This document shows, one piece after another, positions 1 to 4,970 of a DNA stretch of 8,182 nt. The notes under the pieces were generated by a model, which was given only the letters and a program-made list of their open reading frames with translations, had not been told where the DNA came from and made no database searches. Origin of the DNA: an uncultured Lysobacter sp. (GTDB taxonomy: Bacteria > Pseudomonadota > Gammaproteobacteria > Xanthomonadales > Xanthomonadaceae). The stretch lies in NCBI GenBank assembly GCA_946480055.1, contig CAMLID010000119.1:1-8182 (forward strand), read 5' to 3'. The stretch's first letter is position 1. The number at the start of each line of letters is the position of its first letter. Position numbers and translations under genes: made by a program.

Positions 1-114
1 TCTTGGAGTCGGTCGTCGTTAGGCGCTTCGATGGGGCGGACACTTGGAAATTCCTGGATTGAGCGCTTGCCGCCTTTCGCATCAGGCGCTCAGAAGCTCA
101 CAGGTGCCGCCTAA
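1..114 (+). CDS. C-terminal end of an upstream cassette ORF (partial)
   Basis: The frame is open from the first base to a TAA at 112-114, giving 37 residues ending in KLTGAA. The stop sits at positions 4-6 of the left core of the first attC, the same place where the three complete downstream cassette ORFs stop, which argues that this is the real tail of the preceding cassette's gene. An internal ATG at 31 could start a 27-residue peptide, but no ribosome binding site precedes it, so a truncated longer ORF is more likely. No family can be recognised from the fragment. Confidence 0.45.
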   Translation, partial: SWSRSSLGASMGRTLGNSWIERLPPFASGAQKLTGAA

Positions 115-168
115 CAATTCGTCCAGGCCGACGCCGCTTCGCGGCGCGGCTTAACTCAGGCGTTAGGT
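109..168 (+). other. attC recombination site 1
   Basis: The left core GCCTAAC (109-115) and the right core GTTAGGT (162-168) both match the consensus. Between them, GCCG (127-130) pairs with CGGC (147-150), and CGCCGC (132-137) pairs with GCGGCG (141-146) around a TTC loop. A131 is left unpaired, like the extrahelical bases that integron integrases use to choose the folded strand. This is the best preserved site of the four. The upstream ORF ends inside its left core. Confidence 0.9.
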
Positions 169-183
169 AGCATTGGAGGGGCC

Positions 184-486
184 ATGGCCGCATACCTCAT
201 AGCCAACATCACAATTAGAGACCCGGAGTGCTTCAAGCCTTATGTCGCTGGCGCCCCGGCAATAGTTGCTCGCTACGGCGGCAGCTACATCGTTCGCGGC
301 GGCACCTCCGAGGTTCTGGAGGGGCAACCTCAAATCAATCGGACGGTGATCATTGAGTTCCCGAGCCTGCAACATGCCAAAGACTTCTACGCCGACCCGG
401 AGTACCAGGATCTGGTGCGTATTCGACAGGCAGGGTCGGACACTCACATGTTTTGCATTGAGGGCTATCCCGGTCATGCTGCTTAA
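184..486 (+). CDS. DUF1330 family protein, cassette gene
   Basis: This 100-aa soluble protein has the size and pattern of the DUF1330 family, small proteins with a dimeric ferredoxin-like (alpha+beta barrel) fold. Visible family features are the start MAAYLIANITIRDP, GGSYIVRGG near residues 32-40, LEGQP at 45-49, NRTVIIEFPS at 52-61, and the A..FY.DPEYQ segment at 65-75 followed by an IR pair at 80-81. No catalytic function is established for the family. The ATG is supported by GGAGGGG at 175-181, two bases upstream of the start, with the GGAGG core 4 nt away. The gene begins 16 bases after the right core of attC1, and its TAA falls inside the left core of attC2, so the whole gene is one mobile cassette. 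Family assignment is from memory of the pattern; its role in the host is unknown. Confidence 0.85.
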   Translation: MAAYLIANITIRDPECFKPYVAGAPAIVARYGGSYIVRGGTSEVLEGQPQINRTVIIEFPSLQHAKDFYADPEYQDLVRIRQAGSDTHMFCIEGYPGHAA

Positions 487-540
487 AAATTCGTTCAAGC
501 CGGAGCCGCTTCGCGGTTCCGCTTAGTTCAGGCGTTAGGC
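481..540 (+). other. attC recombination site 2
   Basis: The left core is GCTTAAA (481-487), where the final C of RYYYAAC is replaced by A. The right core GTTAGGC (534-540) is canonical. The inner arms fold as AAGC, GGA and CCGC against GCGG, TCC and GCTT, with a TTC loop, one G-T pair and an unpaired C. The arm bases differ from site 1, but several changes preserve pairing (GGA with TCC), consistent with selection on the folded single strand rather than on primary sequence. Confidence 0.88.
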
Positions 541-552
541 CTCTCAGAGCAC

Positions 553-912
553 ATGGCTACTTACCCTTCGGAGTCAGAGCTCGTCGCTGCCCTAGATCAC
601 CACGATGAGTTGGTGTCGCAGTGCGCTGACGGGCGCTTGTCGTTCTGGGACTTCTGCGCGGCGTACGACAACTTCTATTGGGCGTATGCCCTGGACGGCC
701 ATGAGTCTGACCCTGCTGGTCAAGCGGTGCTGGACAAGCTCGCAGCGCGCGTTGCTCCACACCAAGAATTGGCCGAGACCGTTCTGGCCCATGTCTGCTC
801 TGACACCGAAGCTGCTAAGAGTAGCTATGGTAGGGCCGGTCGTTTTGGCCCCGAGGTGGCTATGGTTCGGCTTAAGCTTGTCGCCGCTGGCCTCCCGCGT
901 GGAGAGGCGTAG
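553..912 (+). CDS. Cassette-encoded protein of unknown function
   Basis: I do not recognise a named family for this 119-aa soluble, acidic, mostly alpha-helical-looking protein. Notable segments are SFWDFCAAYDNFYWAYALDG (residues 30-49), rich in aromatic residues, then GHESDPAG (49-56), RVAPHQELAETVLAHVCSD (66-84), and AGRFGPEVAMVRLKLVAAGL (95-114). The clustered aromatics and the YDNFYW core look like a conserved hydrophobic face and resemble, from memory, small hypothetical proteins scattered in proteobacterial genomes. There is no signal peptide, membrane segment or obvious catalytic motif. The ATG lies 12 bases after the attC2 right core; upstream is only a weak AGAG (547-550), so translation may rely on read-through from upstream. 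The TAG stop is inside the attC3 left core. Confidence 0.8.
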   Translation: MATYPSESELVAALDHHDELVSQCADGRLSFWDFCAAYDNFYWAYALDGHESDPAGQAVLDKLAARVAPHQELAETVLAHVCSDTEAAKSSYGRAGRFGPEVAMVRLKLVAAGLPRGEA

Positions 913-966
913 CAATTCATTCAAGCCGAAGCCGCTTCGCGGCGCGGCGTAACTCAGACGTTAACT
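907..966 (+). other. attC recombination site 3 (degenerate cores)
   Basis: It aligns without gaps to sites 1 and 2 over 60 bp. The left core is GCGTAGC (907-913), with two departures from RYYYAAC, and the right core is GTTAACT (960-966), with C in place of the third purine. The hairpin is kept: GCCGC (931-935) and GCGGC (939-943) pair around TTC, flanked by GCCG and CGGC. The GTT needed at the crossover point is intact, so recombination may still occur but probably less efficiently. Confidence 0.82.
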
Positions 967-991
967 CTCACTTCAACATCAGGACCACTGC

Positions 992-1525
992 GTGCTCAAG
1001 AGCCCAGCACTATTGCTCACCCTTTGCTTTGCGCTCGTCGGATGCCAAACGACGCCACCGCTTTCGCACGCCAAGCCGGAAGACGTGACCGCGATAAAGC
1101 AGGTCGTGGAATCGTTCAGGACATCTCTCATCAATAAGGATAAGGCGACGTACATGAGCCTTTTCTTTTCCGACAAGCCAGAGGACATCGGCTGGCAATT
1201 CGTCTCAGAAGACACCAGGCTTGAGCACATCAGAAAGACCAAGCCTGATGCAATCAGGGCCCGGCAAATTCCGAGCAATAACTTCATCGGGCTGATCGAC
1301 GGCGCCGTTGCCGCTAAAGAGTCGAGAGAAGAGACCTTCTCCAATGTCAGCATCGACACGGACGGTGAAATCGCCTCGGTCTCATTCGACTACACCTTCC
1401 TGGCCGACGGAAAGAAGACCAATTGGGGCAGGGAGATGTGGCAGCTGGTTCGCACCGAGAAAGGGTGGAAGATTTTTTCCGTCGTTTACACCATCCGCGA
1501 CCAATGGTCCGCCGGCGAGGGCTGA
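992..1525 (+). CDS. Cassette-encoded lipoprotein with probable NTF2/SnoaL-like domain
   Basis: The 177-aa product starts with a type II signal peptide: a lysine at residue 3, a hydrophobic run, and the lipobox LVGC with the lipidated cysteine at 18. The next residue is Gln, not Asp, so outer-membrane sorting by Lol is expected. The rest reads like a cystatin/NTF2-type domain (SnoaL or DUF4440-like): a first helix at 31-50 (DVTAIKQVVESFRTSLINKD), then YMSLFF, and a C-terminal strand pair WQLVRTEKGWKIFSVVYTIR (150-169). Many such domains bind small ligands; no function can be assigned here. The GTG start is chosen because it gives a complete signal peptide and has AGGA at 981-984, 7 nt upstream. 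The stop lies in the attC4 left core. The sequence uses AGA, AAA and AAT codons far more than the core genes, a sign of foreign origin. Confidence 0.82.
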   Translation: MLKSPALLLTLCFALVGCQTTPPLSHAKPEDVTAIKQVVESFRTSLINKDKATYMSLFFSDKPEDIGWQFVSEDTRLEHIRKTKPDAIRARQIPSNNFIGLIDGAVAAKESREETFSNVSIDTDGEIASVSFDYTFLADGKKTNWGREMWQLVRTEKGWKIFSVVYTIRDQWSAGEG

Positions 1526-1579
1526 GCATTGACTCAAGCCGAAGCCGCCAGGCGGCTCGGCTTCACTCAGGCGTTGGGC
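1520..1579 (+). other. attC recombination site 4 (last in array, degenerate left core)
   Basis: An ungapped alignment with site 3 gives a 60-bp site with left core GGCTGAG (1520-1526; shifting by one base gives GCTGAGC) and right core GTTGGGC (1573-1579), which fits GTTRRRY. The inner palindrome differs from the other three: GCCGCC and GGCGGC meet around a single A instead of TTC, so the real loop must be slightly larger. No further attC follows downstream of this point, making it the array's right boundary. Confidence 0.82.
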
Positions 1580-1696
1580 GTCGCAGCTGAAGCCAGCTCT
1601 TCCCTCGCTTCAGGCGCATAGTGGCCAGGGTTTTGGGGAACAGGCGGCTCCTGATCGATAGTTCCATTTGAAGTTCCGGTTCCAGGCGGGTTCGCG

Positions 1697-2326
1697 ATGA
1701 CGATACGGGCGGTGGTGTTCGACGTGTACGGCACTCTGGTGCGCATAGGCGAGCGGCGCGCGCCGTACCGCGCGCTGCTGACGCGCATGGAAGCGGCGGG
1801 GCGCGCACGTCAGGCCGGCGACGCCGCGACCATCATGAGCCGGGAGCTAGACCTGACAGGCGCCGCCGCGCTGCTGGGGGCCGATCTGTCCGCGCCGGAG
1901 CTGGCCGCGCTGGAGCGCGACCTGCAAACCGAACTGGCGTCGGTGCGCCTATTCCCCGATTCGCTGGCGGTGCTGCAGACCCTGGCCGCGCGCGGCCTCA
2001 AGCTCGGCCTGTGCTCCAACCTGGCCGCGCCCTATGCCGCGCCGGTGCTGCGCCTGCTGCCGCCCCTGGACGCCTATGCCTGGAGCTTCGAGGTCGGCGC
2101 GATCAAGCCCGAGCCGGCCATCTACGACCACGTCTGCCGTCAGCTCGGCTGCGAACCGGCGCAGGTGCTGATGGTCGGCGACACGCCCGAGGCCGACCTG
2201 CACGGGCCGCGCCGGTTCGGCATGCGCAGCCTGCTGCTGCGTCGCGAAGGGCCCAAGGCCGGCGACGAGCCGGGCGATGTGATCGCGGACCTCGGTGGGG
2301 TGTTCGCGGCGCTCGGTGCGGGCTGA
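1697..2326 (+). CDS. HAD-superfamily hydrolase
   Basis: This 209-aa cytoplasmic protein belongs to the haloacid dehalogenase superfamily, subfamily IA type, which usually hydrolyses phosphate esters through an aspartyl intermediate. All four motifs are visible. Motif I is FDVYGTL (residues 8-14) with nucleophile Asp9, and Tyr11 in the position where phosphatases usually have the acid-base Asp. Motif II is CSN with Ser107, motif III is Lys137 in GAIKPEP, and motif IV is GDTPEAD (161-167) with acidic Asp162 and Asp167. The helical cap lies between residues 15 and 85. DxYGT is typical of 2-haloacid dehalogenases and of some phosphatases, so the substrate is open. The start follows AGGCGGG (1683-1689) by 7 nt. 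Its high GC and lack of a following attC suggest a resident chromosomal gene next to the array rather than a cassette. Confidence 0.9.
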   Translation: MTIRAVVFDVYGTLVRIGERRAPYRALLTRMEAAGRARQAGDAATIMSRELDLTGAAALLGADLSAPELAALERDLQTELASVRLFPDSLAVLQTLAARGLKLGLCSNLAAPYAAPVLRLLPPLDAYAWSFEVGAIKPEPAIYDHVCRQLGCEPAQVLMVGDTPEADLHGPRRFGMRSLLLRREGPKAGDEPGDVIADLGGVFAALGAG

Positions 2327-2332
2327 GCGCCG

Positions 2333-2347
2333 GCTCTCTCAGGGAGC
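2333..2347 (+). terminator. Possible weak hairpin after the HAD gene
   Basis: A 6-bp stem (including one G-T pair) with a TCA loop begins 6 bases after the HAD stop. There is no T-tract after it, so it is at best a weak or factor-dependent terminator or an mRNA-stabilising hairpin. Confidence 0.25.
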
Positions 2348-2452
2348 TAGGTGCGGGGGGTGGGGGCGGAGCAGGCAGGGCCCGCACCCGTGGCGTAGCA
2401 GCCACATAGGATGCGGTGAGCCCCGCGAACCGCATCGCGCTCGCCGACGCCA

Positions 2453-2547
2453 GCCGCCACGCTTACGCACACGGATTGCCGCGATCCTCCATCGACATCC
2501 GTCCATCGACGTCGGCTGCCGCCATGCATACGCACACGTATCGCGAT
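2453..2547. repeat. Imperfect 30-33-bp direct repeat pair
   Basis: Two units, 2453-2485 and 2518-2547, share GCCGCCA, TACGCACACG and CGCGAT with a few substitutions and a 3-base indel. Between them TCCATCGAC occurs twice (2488-2496 and 2502-2510). The surrounding 2348-2600 stretch holds no credible gene: long open frames through it have no ribosome binding site and low-complexity, biased composition. Confidence 0.55.
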
Positions 2548-2601
2548 GGAAGCGAGTTTGGCCGGCGTTTCAATTGCACGGCGTATTCTTCATATGAAGG
2601 A

Positions 2602-2732
2602 CGCATCGCCGCAGGACCGCGATGCGAAGACGCGAAGCACGTCGCACTCCGCGGCGCTGCGCCACACGGCGACGTGACGGCATTCGCAGATGCAAAACGC
2701 GTGCTGGTGTGTGATTTGCACGCACAGGGGGA
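2602..2732 (+). promoter_or_regulatory. Candidate structured 5' leader of the mini-protein gene
   Basis: Three inverted repeats follow one another. CGCATCGC (2602-2609) pairs with GCGATGCG (2619-2626). CACGTCGC (2638-2645) pairs with GCGACGTG (2669-2676), with a nested GGCG/CGCC hairpin at 2653-2663. GCGTGC (2699-2704) pairs with GCACGC (2718-2723). The last stem ends three bases before the Shine-Dalgarno AGGGGGA (2726-2732). Just upstream is the only AT-rich patch nearby, with a poor TTTCAA-17-CATATG promoter match (2568-2596). No known riboswitch class is recognised. GC-rich DNA gives chance palindromes, so this is a hypothesis. Confidence 0.35.
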
Positions 2733-2737
2733 ATGCT

Positions 2738-2860
2738 ATGAAGACCATGAAATCCGTCCGGGCCGACCGGCTCGATCGCGCCTTGCGTTGGACCTTGGGG
2801 CTGACCCTGATCGCCGCGGTGGCCTGGGCCTGGGCCCAAGGTGGCGCCGCCGGCCTGTAG
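2738..2860 (+). CDS. Small single-span membrane or exported mini-protein (40 aa)
   Basis: A 40-residue ORF begins with ATG five bases after a strong Shine-Dalgarno, AGGGGGA (2726-2732). The N-terminal half is basic (Lys2, Lys5, Arg8, Arg11, Arg14, Arg17) and is followed by a hydrophobic segment at residues 18-33 (WTLGLTLIAAVAWAWA), then a short tail QGGAAGL. The charge pattern predicts the N terminus in the cytoplasm. Alternatively AWA before Gln34 resembles a signal peptidase I site, which would release only seven residues, so a membrane-anchored mini-protein is preferred. A second ATG (codon 4) is possible. No family is recognised. It stands alone between the HAD gene and the repeats, in the + direction, and an inverted repeat GGCTGGC/GCCAGCC (2862-2868, 2902-2908) follows the stop. 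Confidence 0.6.
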   Translation: MKTMKSVRADRLDRALRWTLGLTLIAAVAWAWAQGGAAGL

Positions 2861-2939
2861 GGGCTGGCCCACCGTCGCCATCTCCCACGCTCGCCTGTGG
2901 CGCCAGCCGCAACACTGGCCCGTCCACGCACCGTCGATA

Positions 2940-3035
2940 GATCCGCCGGTGCGGTGCGCCTGCGGCTTACCGCACCCTACGGCTACGGCCGTCTCCGGAC
3001 CGCCTGATCGAGATTACGAAGTAGGGTGCGGTGCC
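2940..3035. repeat. 96-bp intergenic repeat, copy 1
   Basis: It matches 3071-3166 with about 7 differences in 96 positions and no gaps. Within it, ACCGCACCCTAC (2969-2980) is a perfect inverted partner of GTAGGGTGCGGT (3021-3032), and its first eight bases also pair with GGTGCGGT (2948-2955). Two mutually exclusive hairpins can therefore form. It carries no gene and looks like the REP- or MITE-like intergenic repeats common in xanthomonad genomes. Confidence 0.85.
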
Positions 3036-3070
3036 AATCGCGCCATCGCGAGCTTCACGACCGGTCGTCA

Positions 3071-3166
3071 GATCCACCGGTGCGGTGCGCCTGCGGCTTA
3101 CCGCGCCCCACGGCTACGGCCGTCTCCTGGCCGCCTGGTCGAGACTACGAAGTAGGGTGCGGTGCC
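3071..3166. repeat. 96-bp intergenic repeat, copy 2
   Basis: This is a second copy of the element 131 bp to the left, in the same orientation, separated from it by 35 bp. The long inverted pair is slightly eroded here: ACCGCGCCCCAC (3100-3111) has two mismatches against GTAGGGTGCGGT (3152-3163). It ends 30 bases from the hflD stop codon, in the convergent space between + strand and - strand genes, where its hairpins could help end transcription. Confidence 0.85.
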
Positions 3167-3181
3167 GACCGCCCGGAGATC

Positions 3182-3197
3182 GGCCGCGAGTGCGGCC
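3182..3197. terminator. Hairpin at the 3' end of hflD
   Basis: GGCCGC (3182-3187) and GCGGCC (3192-3197) form a perfect 6-bp stem with a 4-base loop, and GAT/ATC can extend it across a small bulge. It overlaps the last base of the hflD stop codon. There is no T-tract on either strand, so a Rho-independent terminator in the classical sense is not supported. Confidence 0.3.
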
Positions 3198-3835
3198 TAA
3201 TCGAGATGCGCGTTGAGCGCGGCGATCATGTCGCGCCGGCGCAGCAGGAAATCCCACAAGCTGCCGCCGAGCTGGCGCCACAGCACCGCCGAACGCACCG
3301 CCGCCAGCAGCACCGCGCGCACTTCGGCGACCACGCTGGCCTGGCCCAGATAATGCGGATTGCCCTGCACCAGCACGCGCGGGCGCAGGTGGCTGAGGGT
3401 TTCCGCGTACAGGCCGCCGAGCCCGGCGAGCACGTCCGGATGGCCGCTGCCGAGGCGTTCGGCCGCGCCGGACTGGGCGCGGATGCCGGCCTGCACGCGC
3501 TGCGCCATGTCGTGATCGCGCACGAAGCGGCGTTCCAGCTGCATTACCGCCAGCGCCAATCGCGGCAGTTGCTCGTCCTTGGTCTCGCGCACGAAGTAGT
3601 CGCGCAGCAGCACCAGGCCCGGACGCAGCGCCTCGACGCCGCCGTAGACCTGCGCCGGCGAGGACGCGTCGATGCGGAACACCGAATCCAGCGCCGTGCC
3701 CAGCACCGCGGCGTTGGCCTGGCCGGTGTCGGCGATCCGGCGCACCTGGGCCAGGGCCTGGACCAGGCCGGCGAGGGCGAGCACGCGCTCGGAAATCGTC
3801 TTGGAGGCGGGGGAGGCGCTAGGGGTGGAGCTCAT
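3197..3835 (-). CDS. hflD: High frequency lysogenization protein HflD homologue
   Basis: The 212-aa product matches HflD (E. coli YcfC, 213 aa) in length and in pattern: [24 protein letters not shown] near the N terminus (residues 15-38, quoted here only as its position and the SERV start), [19 protein letters not shown] in the middle, a long helical body, and ALWRQLGG-type [18 protein letters not shown] near the end. In E. coli HflD is a peripheral inner-membrane protein that interacts with the phage lambda CII activator and affects the lysis-lysogeny decision; its normal cellular role is unclear. The ATG is chosen because it overlaps the mnmA stop as ATGA (3832-3835), a translational coupling arrangement. 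It is the last gene of the minus-strand operon here. In E. coli purB follows hflD; in this window it is followed by repeats and convergent genes. Confidence 0.9.
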   Translation of the reverse strand: MSSTPSASPASKTISERVLALAGLVQALAQVRRIADTGQANAAVLGTALDSVFRIDASSPAQVYGGVEALRPGLVLLRDYFVRETKDEQLPRLALAVMQLERRFVRDHDMAQRVQAGIRAQSGAAERLGSGHPDVLAGLGGLYAETLSHLRPRVLVQGNPHYLGQASVVAEVRAVLLAAVRSAVLWRQLGGSLWDFLLRRRDMIAALNAHLD

Positions 3836-4965
3836 GCGGCATTGACCCTCAAATGGTGTTCCAGCGGCGCGTCGGTGGCGGCGATGACGGCGCCGCCCAG
3901 GCAGACCTCGCCGTCGTACAGCACCAGCGATTGGCCCGGGGTGACCGCGCGCTGCGGGCGCGCGAAGCGCACCTGCAGGCAGCCGTCGTCTTGTACTTCG
4001 ACCTCGCAGGCCTCGTCGGGCTGGCGGTAGCGGGTCTGCGCGGTGCAGGCGAAACGCCGCGCCGGCGGCGTGCCGGCGATCCAGTGCGCGCGCTCCGACC
4101 ACAGCGCCTGCGATCGCAGCCAGCGGCTGTCGCTGCCCTGGTCCACGTACAGCACGTTGCCCGCCACGTCCTTGCCGACCACGTACCACGGCGCCGGCTC
4201 ATAGCCGCGCACGCCGCCGATGTTGAGGCCCTCGCGCTGACCCAGGGTGAAATAGAACACGCCCGGGTGGGTGCCGATCACGCGGCCGTCGGCACGCTCG
4301 CCGTCGACCGCACGGATCTCGCCCGCGCGCGCCGGCAGGTAACGCGCCAGGAACTCGCGGAAGTCGCGCTCGCCGATGAAGCAGATCCCGGTCGAGTCCT
4401 TCTTGGCCGCGGTCGGCAGCCCGGCCGCCTGCGCCATCGCGCGCACGTCGGTCTTGATCAGCTCGCCGAGCGGGAACCGGGTCGCGGCCAGCTGGGTCTG
4501 GCCGAGTTGGTGCAGGAAGTAGCTCTGGTCCTTGCCGCGGTCGGCCGCGCGCAGCAGCCGGTGGCGGCCGCCGCTGTGGTCGACCCGGGCGTAGTGGCCG
4601 GTGGCGATGAATTCAGCGCCCAGCTCGTGGGCGGCGTCGAGGAAATGCTTGAACTTGATCTCGCGGTTGCACAGCACGTCCGGGTTGGGCGTGCGTCCGG
4701 CGGCGTACTCGGCCAGGAAGTGCGCGAACACGTCGTCCCAGTACTCGCTCGAGAAATCGCGGAAGTGGATCGGCAGGCCGAGCCGGCCGCAGACCGCGAC
4801 CGCGTCGCGGCGGTCGTCCTCGGCGCGGCAGTCGCCGCTGCCGTCGTCGGCCCAGTTCTGCATGAACAAGCCCACGCAGGGCTCGCCCGCATCGCGCAGG
4901 AGCAGGGCGGCGACCGAGGAATCGACCCCGCCCGACATGCCCACCACGGTGCGTACCGAAGCCAC
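3832..4965 (-). CDS. mnmA: tRNA-specific 2-thiouridylase MnmA
   Basis: MnmA (TrmU) uses ATP and a persulfide relay to thiolate U34 in the wobble position of tRNA-Lys, -Glu and -Gln, giving s2U as part of mnm5s2U. The 377-aa protein has the PP-loop SGGVDSS (residues 11-17) that adenylates the tRNA, the catalytic pair Cys99 (in NPDVLCN) and Cys195 (in STGICFIG), the ATGHYAR segment (121-127), KDQSYFL (145-151) and the C-terminal beta-barrel. The GTG start is preferred because it begins [10 protein letters not shown] just ahead of the PP-loop, as in homologues; longer extensions would run through the Nudix gene. It starts 5 bases after the nudJ stop and its TGA overlaps the hflD start. All key residues are present, so it should be active. 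Confidence 0.96.
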   Translation of the reverse strand: MASVRTVVGMSGGVDSSVAALLLRDAGEPCVGLFMQNWADDGSGDCRAEDDRRDAVAVCGRLGLPIHFRDFSSEYWDDVFAHFLAEYAAGRTPNPDVLCNREIKFKHFLDAAHELGAEFIATGHYARVDHSGGRHRLLRAADRGKDQSYFLHQLGQTQLAATRFPLGELIKTDVRAMAQAAGLPTAAKKDSTGICFIGERDFREFLARYLPARAGEIRAVDGERADGRVIGTHPGVFYFTLGQREGLNIGGVRGYEPAPWYVVGKDVAGNVLYVDQGSDSRWLRSQALWSERAHWIAGTPPARRFACTAQTRYRQPDEACEVEVQDDGCLQVRFARPQRAVTPGQSLVLYDGEVCLGGAVIAATDAPLEHHLRVNAA

Positions 4966-4970
4966 TGCGC

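Larger units (their letters stand above)
1..1579 (+). mobile_element. Integron gene-cassette array (partial, no integrase in window)
   Basis: Four sites with attC architecture recur at cassette-like intervals, all in one orientation, each directly after a short + strand ORF. Each is 60 bp, with a left core related to RYYYAAC, a GC-rich imperfect palindrome, and a right core related to GTTRRRY. The layout is: ORF tail, attC, DUF1330 ORF, attC, unknown ORF, attC, lipoprotein ORF, attC. This one-ORF-per-attC arrangement is the hallmark of integron cassettes. The central part of the sites closely resembles, from memory, the 60-bp attC of aadA-type cassettes and those of Xanthomonas chromosomal integrons. 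The left end is open, so the array continues upstream. No intI, attI or Pc promoter is visible, so it may be the distal part of a sedentary chromosomal integron or an integrase-less attC cluster (CALIN). Confidence 0.9.

Noticed and set aside
18..24. GTTAGGC near the left edge, as a possible right core of a further attC site
   Set aside because: The bases before it do not match the attC arm or the AACTCAGGC block seen at all four real sites, and a cassette of only about 140 bp would result. Sequence to the left is needed.
2416..2940. Long open frame on the + strand (174 codons) across the repeat and leader region
   Set aside because: No ribosome binding site, composition shaped by high GC, and it overlaps the better supported 40-aa ORF in another frame.
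2940..3166. The two 96-bp repeats as a CRISPR array or extra attC sites
   Set aside because: Only two long units with one spacer of 35 bases and no further repeats; there is no GTTRRRY/RYYYAAC core pair at the ends and no associated ORF.
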